Positions 59,495 through 64,000 of a stretch of 64,000 bases of DNA are shown here, in pieces. Where the stretch lies: assembly GCA_946480085.1 (NCBI GenBank), contig CAMLHZ010000005.1, forward strand, positions 124,001-188,000, given 5' to 3'. Position 1 is the stretch's first letter; the number at the start of each line of letters is the position of its first letter. The translations under genes and the position numbers were made by a program. The stretch is from an uncultured Flavobacteriales bacterium. Its GTDB lineage: Bacteria > Bacteroidota > Bacteroidia > Flavobacteriales > Crocinitomicaceae. The notes beneath the pieces were generated by a model. It worked only from the letters and a program-made list of their open reading frames with translations. It was not told where the DNA came from and ran no database searches.

Positions 59495-60652
59495 ATGAAA
59501 CTGGTTTTAACGCTTGTATTACTCTTTCTTCACTCAATTGCTCTCGCTCAAAATACTTCGTTCGTAAAAGTGAAGAACAATCAGTTGCTGGATGGAAATG
59601 ATAAGCCGTTGTTTCTTAAAGGCGTAAATCTTGGAGGATGGTTGCTTTGGGAAGAATGGATGTGGGGCGGAGGATTTCGATCGGAAACTGTAATGGAAAC
59701 ACGCTTGAAAGAATTGTTAGGCGAAGAAAAGTACTTCGATTTTCAGAAGCAATATTACTCCAGCTTTGTTACTAAAAAAGACATTGAACTTCTTTCTAAG
59801 AACAATGTAAACTGTGTAAGGCTTCCCTTCAATTACCGCATTTTCAGAGAAGAGCACGTGGATGGTTTTGCGTTAGTGGATTCTCTTGTTAGTTGGTGTA
59901 AGGAATATAAAATCTATGTCATTCTCGACATGCATTCCGCACCTGGTGGACAAAGTCCATATTTTATAGCTGATCCTCAAAAGACGAAGCTTTGGGATAG
60001 TGAGACCAACAAATCAGAAACAATACAATTGTGGAAACAGTTAGCAGATCATTATAAGAACGAATCCATAATTGCTGGTTACGATCTGTTGAACGAACCG
60101 AAAACAAAGAGCACACAAGATCTGTTGAATCTCTGCAAAGAATTGACTACTGAAATTCGAAAGATAGATTCGAATCATCTTTTGATAATGGAAGGGAATA
60201 ATCTGGCGCATGATTTCAAAGGTTTTCCGGTACTGACAGATGAAAATCAACTGTACAGTTTTCACTATTATGCTTGGTTTGCTGAAGGAAAGAAGAAAGA
60301 AAACATTGATAAAATAATCAAAGGAATTCCGGGTGATGGACCAGTTTGGTGTGGCGAATGGGGAGAAGACCAGTTACTGAATTTGCAGGAAGCCAATGGT
60401 TTGTTGAAAGCGCAACCACGTGTTTGTGGAATTAGTTTTTGGTCGTACAAACGGGTTTATACCAATAATAAGAAAGTACCCTTTTGCAGTGTTCTGCCAG
60501 GTAAAGACTGGGACAAAGTGCTAAAATGGTTGACCAAGCATAAAGTAAAACCTACTCACGAAGAAACGGAGAAGGGAATAAATGCTTTTTTGAATGCACT
60601 GAAATTGGAAAACTGTACGTTTAATCCGGAGGTGAAAGCAGCGATTCTGTAA
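59495..60652 (+). CDS. Secreted glycoside hydrolase family 5-like beta-glucanase
   Basis: 385 residues, signal peptide ending SIALAQ. A TIM-barrel with GVNLGGWLLWEEWMWGG (a motif shared with exo-beta-1,3-glucanases of GH5), NVNCVRLPFNYRIF, VILDMHSAPGGQ, acid/base Glu201 in LLNEP and nucleophile Glu288 in WCGEWGED. Hydrolyses beta-glucans, the exact linkage being unproven. No T9SS domain, so probably periplasmic. It stands alone. Confidence 0.9.
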   Translation: MKLVLTLVLLFLHSIALAQNTSFVKVKNNQLLDGNDKPLFLKGVNLGGWLLWEEWMWGGGFRSETVMETRLKELLGEEKYFDFQKQYYSSFVTKKDIELLSKNNVNCVRLPFNYRIFREEHVDGFALVDSLVSWCKEYKIYVILDMHSAPGGQSPYFIADPQKTKLWDSETNKSETIQLWKQLADHYKNESIIAGYDLLNEPKTKSTQDLLNLCKELTTEIRKIDSNHLLIMEGNNLAHDFKGFPVLTDENQLYSFHYYAWFAEGKKKENIDKIIKGIPGDGPVWCGEWGEDQLLNLQEANGLLKAQPRVCGISFWSYKRVYTNNKKVPFCSVLPGKDWDKVLKWLTKHKVKPTHEETEKGINAFLNALKLENCTFNPEVKAAIL

Positions 60653-60711
60653 GTGTTTTAGAGTGATTCATCAAACGGTATAAACTTTGTATAAGCGAGT
60701 TTCAAAAAAAA

Positions 60712-61053
60712 ATGCTTATGAAAAAGTTTATTCTTTTAACCGCTTTATTCCTGGTTGGATTAACAGCCAACGCACAGAAGATATTTTCAGTAAATAACGA
60801 GAACTACGCCGAAATAAAAGTGTTTGTTGTTAAGAATGAAAATTACGCTGATCTGCTGGTATATAAAATTTCGAATGAGAACTACATTGGGCAGAATGAA
60901 GGAAAATGGTTCTTTGTAGGAAACGAAAATTACGCTCAGAAAAAGATCTTCTTTGTGGATAATGAGAACTATGCAGATCTAAAGATTTACTTCGTTGATA
61001 ACGAAAATTATGCCGGCTGGAGGAATAAAAGTAAAATGCATTTACTGTATTGA
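60712..61053 (+). CDS. DUF6150-like tandem-repeat secreted protein
   Basis: 113 residues (Met 3 at 60718 is the likely start). The signal peptide ends LTANAQ. The whole mature protein is about seven repeats of roughly 12 residues of the form (F/Y)xVxNENYAD(L)K, for example VFVVKNENYADLLVYKI and IFFVDNENYADLKIYFVDNE, with a GWRNKSKMHLLY end. This matches the DUF6150 pattern, with NENYA in place of the commoner SQAD. Function unknown. Confidence 0.85.
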   Translation: MLMKKFILLTALFLVGLTANAQKIFSVNNENYAEIKVFVVKNENYADLLVYKISNENYIGQNEGKWFFVGNENYAQKKIFFVDNENYADLKIYFVDNENYAGWRNKSKMHLLY

Positions 61054-61227
61054 CAAGCGTTCTTATAGAGGCTGAAAAAAATCCAAAGTGCACGTTACTG
61101 AAACTTTATTAGTGATATATGGAAAGTTAGTTGTACCTTGTGGGTAATTCTTTCAAAGATTGTTATCTCAATCAGGCTGTAAAGTCATTTTACATTCCAA
61201 TTAATTTAAACATCTTTTTTTAAAAAA

Positions 61228-61291
61228 GGTCCGTACAACAATTGCACGGATTCGAATTAATACTAATAATGGTTCCTCTATTGAGCGGACC
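61228..61291 (+). promoter_or_regulatory. Structured leader of the cold-shock gene
   Basis: GGTCCG at 61228 can pair either with the nearby ACGGA (61246-61250, forming TCCGT/ACGGA) or with CGGACC at 61286-61291, just ahead of the ATG at 61306. Two mutually exclusive folds would suit the temperature-dependent control known for csp mRNAs. Inferred from pairing only. Confidence 0.45.
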
Positions 61292-61305
61292 ACAATACAC
61301 AGATT

Positions 61306-61500
61306 ATGAATAATGGAACAGTAAAATTCTTCAATGAAGCTAAAGGATTTGGATTTATTAAAGGAGAAGATCAACAAGATATATTTGTACATGCTACAGG
61401 TTTAAATCAGGATATCCGTGAAAACGATAGCGTAACTTACGATACTGAACGAGGAAAAAATGGTTTGAACGCTGTTAATGTTTCAGTGATTAATAACTAG
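61306..61500 (+). CDS. Cold-shock domain protein, CspA family
   Basis: 64 residues of the OB-fold cold-shock domain. NGTVKFFNEAKGFGFIKGED carries RNP1 (KGFGFI) and QQDIFVHATGL carries RNP2 (DIFVH). Binds single-stranded RNA/DNA as a chaperone or antiterminator. Preceded by a structured leader and followed by its own terminator. Confidence 0.96.
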   Translation: MNNGTVKFFNEAKGFGFIKGEDQQDIFVHATGLNQDIRENDSVTYDTERGKNGLNAVNVSVINN

Positions 61501-61522
61501 AATTTTTTCGAAGTTTTTATAA

Positions 61523-61557
61523 AAGGTTGTCTGTCTCTGGCGGACAACCTTTTTTTG
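61523..61557 (+). terminator. Terminator of the cold-shock gene
   Basis: AGGTTGTC pairs with GACAACCT around TGTCTCTGGCG, followed by seven T residues. Confidence 0.85.
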
Positions 61558-61598
61558 CTCCAACCGATCACTAAAATCTTCAATTAAAATACGCAGCT

Positions 61599-61901
61599 AT
61601 GGAAATGGAAACGGTTAAGAAGAAAATCCTTTCAGGAAAACTGAACGATGAGGAAATTATCGCTTTATTAAAAGAGGTGAGCACGGAGGAAAAAGGAGAT
61701 GGTACGTTTTTAACGATAGTAAAGACCCTAATCAAATCCTATCTTTTGCCACGAATGTGGAAACTGATTATTGAGGCTGTTCTCATCATTTCCGCAATTA
61801 CAGTAATTTTTATTCTGTCTTACTCTGGAAGAATAAACGAGACGGTTACAGCGGTATTGATGGCTTTCAGTTTGGGCTTTTTGTTCGGACGAATTCGCTG
61901 A
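61599..61901 (+). CDS. Small membrane protein of unknown function
   Basis: 100 residues. A charged N-terminal half (KKKILSGKLNDEEIIALLKE) and two membrane helices at about 55-74 and 80-97 (LIIEAVLIISAITVIFILSY, TVTAVLMAFSLGFLFGRIR). No family recognised. Separated from the cold-shock gene by a terminator. Confidence 0.65.
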   Translation: MEMETVKKKILSGKLNDEEIIALLKEVSTEEKGDGTFLTIVKTLIKSYLLPRMWKLIIEAVLIISAITVIFILSYSGRINETVTAVLMAFSLGFLFGRIR

Positions 61902-61921
61902 GTAAACACCAAAACCTAATT

Positions 61922-63088
61922 CTAATTCCCTGTAATCACCAGCTTTTTCGTGCTTTTTTCGTTTTTGTAACTGATATTTATCATGTAAATACCAACCGGA
62001 AAAGAAGAAGTGTTTACTTCTGTTTGTGCAGCGCTACTGAATGATTCATACAATACGCTACCTGTTAAATCGGTAATACAAAGGGTTGAACCAACAGGAA
62101 TATTGCTGATGGTCACGTTTGCATTTGCAGGGTTAGGAAAAATCATCGGCTCACTGAGAGACGCGTTTTCCAACCCCAAAGTATTACAGGCTGTATTCAC
62201 GGTTATCCCTGTGTAACCATAATTGCTGATTTTGTTCAGCACCATGTCTATTTCAACATCATCAGCACAAACATACTCAAGGTTAGGTGTTCCGTAAAAT
62301 CCGAATATGGCAAGTGTTGAAGTCGTGTTCTTGATACTGAAGAATTCCAGCTCCGTATTGTAACTGCAATCAAAGCAATCCATTTCGGGATTGTTACTCA
62401 GATCTATGATCGACAACATGTTATTTTGGCAATACAACACGGCCAATAGCGGATTATTGGTTACGTCTATCTCCGTGAGCAAGTTGTTTTGAAATGTGAG
62501 TGCACCAAGGATCGGGTTTTGACTAACATCAATACTGGCAATCTGATTGTCATTAACAAAGAGTCTAGCGAGAAGCGGGTTGTGAGTAACATCAATGTCA
62601 TAAAGGTTGTTGTCATTCAACTCCAAATTCCGCAAATTCACGTTGTTACTTACATCAATGGATGTCAATGAATTGTTAGGACATTGCAAATCTTCTAAGA
62701 GTATGTTTTCACTCACGTTGATTGTTGTAACAGGGTTGTTGATGGATTGAACAAACCAAATATTCGGATTTCCACTCAGGTCCAAGGTAGAAATGTTGTG
62801 ATGATCTACATTCAGGAATCCCAAATTTGGAAAACCCTCAATTCCTGTTAAATCAGAAACCATGTACTGGTTGTTTTGCCAAAGATGAATACTGTAAACG
62901 GCTTGCGCTTCTGTTACTTGAATTTCACCATCATTATTGCTGTCTAAAACAATTGGAAAACCATCTATATCGCTAGTTACGTCCCCAGATAAGAGCAAGA
63001 ATTTAAAGTTCGGATCCGGAATGTTGACAATTTGAGCGTTGACACTCACTGAGAATAAGCAAAGAATAAGAAATAAGCCTTTCTGCAT
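61922..63088 (-). CDS. T9SS-sorted leucine-rich-repeat-like protein
   Basis: About 388 residues from the ATG at 63088 (signal peptide ending VSVNAQ); the frame is open upstream to 63139. A calcium-binding-like LDSNNDGEIQVTEAQ lies near residue 50. Then come roughly nine 21-23-residue leucine-rich-type repeats with invariant Asn and IDVS/IDVT turns (LTSIDVSNNVNLRNLELNDN NL; IASIDVSQNPILGALTFQNN LL). The C-terminus is a T9SS type A domain (PMIFPNPANANVTIS). Probably a surface protein-binding scaffold. Confidence 0.9.
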   Translation of the reverse strand: MQKGLFLILCLFSVSVNAQIVNIPDPNFKFLLLSGDVTSDIDGFPIVLDSNNDGEIQVTEAQAVYSIHLWQNNQYMVSDLTGIEGFPNLGFLNVDHHNISTLDLSGNPNIWFVQSINNPVTTINVSENILLEDLQCPNNSLTSIDVSNNVNLRNLELNDNNLYDIDVTHNPLLARLFVNDNQIASIDVSQNPILGALTFQNNLLTEIDVTNNPLLAVLYCQNNMLSIIDLSNNPEMDCFDCSYNTELEFFSIKNTTSTLAIFGFYGTPNLEYVCADDVEIDMVLNKISNYGYTGITVNTACNTLGLENASLSEPMIFPNPANANVTISNIPVGSTLCITDLTGSVLYESFSSAAQTEVNTSSFPVGIYMINISYKNEKSTKKLVITGN

Positions 63089-63153
63089 GTTGATTTGATA
63101 GTTAAAATTGGTACGTAACAAATCTACGAAGATCTTCATTAACTTCGTTGATA

Positions 63154-63528
63154 ATGTCTGAAGAACGTCATCACTTTTACTTAAACAAGGAAGAACCGAA
63201 TAGGAGCTGCTTACTTACGTTAAGAAGTATCATTCTGAATCAGGACGAAAACATTAGTGAAACAGAGAAATACGGAATGCCTTGTTTTTGTTATAAGAAG
63301 AAAGCATTTTGTTATTTGTGGACAGATAAAAAGACGAAAGAACCTTATCTGTTAATGGTAGAAGGGAAGCACCTCGATCTTTCTCAATTGGAAGAAGGTA
63401 GCCGTTCACGAATGAAAATTTTCAGGGTCAATCCAAACCAGGATTTGCCTATGGAAATCATTTCGAATGTTCTTCAAAAAGCGTTAGACTTGTATAGAAC
63501 TGGCGTGGTGAAAACGGATGTTCGTTAA
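63154..63528 (+). CDS. DUF1801-like cytoplasmic protein
   Basis: About 124 residues from the ATG at 63154; a TTG two codons earlier also opens the frame. LLTLRSIILNQDENISETEK YGMPCFCYKKKAFCYLWTDK follows the DUF1801/YdhG pattern, ending RSRMKIFRVNPNQDLPMEII. The fold is that of small frataxin-like proteins; function unknown. Divergent from the leucine-rich T9SS gene with about 65 bases between starts. Confidence 0.8.
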   Translation: MSEERHHFYLNKEEPNRSCLLTLRSIILNQDENISETEKYGMPCFCYKKKAFCYLWTDKKTKEPYLLMVEGKHLDLSQLEEGSRSRMKIFRVNPNQDLPMEIISNVLQKALDLYRTGVVKTDVR

Positions 63529-63600
63529 TTTGTTGAACTGTTTATTCGTTTGGGCTAATTTGGTTAACTTTAAGAGAACAATGAATTACATCAATAGTTT

Positions 63601-64000
63601 ATGGATATCAAATTTGAATTGATCATCGGTGCAAAATTGGTTTGCGCTTTGTTGATGGGTGGATTAGTTGGTTTTGAGCGGGAGAAGAATAACAAGTTTG
63701 CTGGCGTGAGAACTTTCGGAGCTATTGCTGTTGCCTCATGTATTTTTGTTGCCATTGCAGAACATCTTACAGATGACACTTCTGCAATTGCCCGTATTTT
63801 AGCGTCTATTGCCACTGGAATAGGATTTATTGGTGCCGGACTCATTTTCAAAGATGGAAATCAAACACATGGATTAACAACCTCGGCTGCACTTTGGGCA
63901 ACTGCAGGAATTGGATCTGCTGTGGCTTTGAACTTTTTTATCATTGCTGGTTTCGGTACAATCATCGTTTACTTTCTGTTACGCATGAATCAGTTTAAAT
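63601..64000 (+). CDS. MgtC/SapB-family membrane protein (partial, runs off window end)
   Basis: 133 codons with no stop. LVCALLMGGLVGFEREKNNK FAGVRTFGAIAV is the MgtC/SapB signature, followed by IARILASIATGIGFIGAGLIFKDGN and GLTTSAALWATAGIGSAVAL. Several membrane helices. MgtC-like proteins act in magnesium limitation or envelope homeostasis in other bacteria. The C-terminal part lies outside the window. Confidence 0.9.
   Translation, partial: MDIKFELIIGAKLVCALLMGGLVGFEREKNNKFAGVRTFGAIAVASCIFVAIAEHLTDDTSAIARILASIATGIGFIGAGLIFKDGNQTHGLTTSAALWATAGIGSAVALNFFIIAGFGTIIVYFLLRMNQFK

Noticed and set aside
63591..63851. 86-codon minus-strand ORF
   Set aside because: Shadow of the MgtC/SapB gene, which is the conserved reading on the plus strand.

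Overview
The window is a low-GC bacterial chromosome segment from the phylum Bacteroidota, most likely order Flavobacteriales and close to the Crocinitomicaceae/Fluviicola group (inferred, not searched). Five secreted proteins end in type IX secretion (T9SS type A) sorting domains. Several genes are preceded by the Bacteroidota -7 promoter element TAnnTTTG, a TTG/TTTG-N19 spacing is visible upstream of the tRNA and of rpmE2, and core genes look flavobacterial (type B L31, MenB, DUF1599 beside folP, ClpS).

Layout. 0-9.4 kb: the end of an ECF sigma / membrane-anchored partner operon, malate dehydrogenase, a DUF6438-type lipoprotein, a CotH-type T9SS protein, a beta-helix lipoprotein and another T9SS protein. 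9.5-31.3 kb is mostly housekeeping: L31, a WG-repeat protein, menB, a MscS channel, a thioesterase, then folP divergent from a long run DUF1599 - membrane protein - tpiA - prmA - 1538-residue secreted protein - plsY - 2252-residue TPR/PD40/coiled-coil/SPOR protein - clpS. 31.4-38.9 kb is an accessory hotspot that begins at tRNA-Arg(ACG). It carries three HxlR-type regulators, each divergent from oxidoreductase or small-enzyme genes, and the blocks are separated by diverged repeats that start with the tRNA 3' end. One repeat contains a degenerate tRNA-Arg, and two share a short antisense coding relic.

38.9-43.2 kb is a same-strand run of small accessory genes (two GNAT acetyltransferases, small membrane proteins, an OB-fold lipoprotein, a 2H phosphoesterase). 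Three of them follow a repeated leader at a nearly fixed distance from the start codon. 43.2-45.6 kb is a TetR regulator divergent from a bestrophin channel gene and a beta-carbonic anhydrase gene, with a candidate operator between them. 46-64 kb is mixed: secreted proteins of unknown function, T9SS proteins, an MBL hydrolase, a TonB-dependent receptor, a TSUP transporter, a 1253-residue beta-propeller/PKD protein, a GH5 glucanase-like enzyme, a DUF6150 repeat protein, a cold-shock protein with a structured leader, a DUF1801-like protein, and the start of an MgtC/SapB-type protein that runs off the window.

The most unusual material is the tRNA-Arg-anchored series of structured repeats around the HxlR modules, followed by the 2252-residue SPOR/coiled-coil protein with its displaced start codon. 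No rRNA, CRISPR array, complete insertion sequence or integrase gene was seen.
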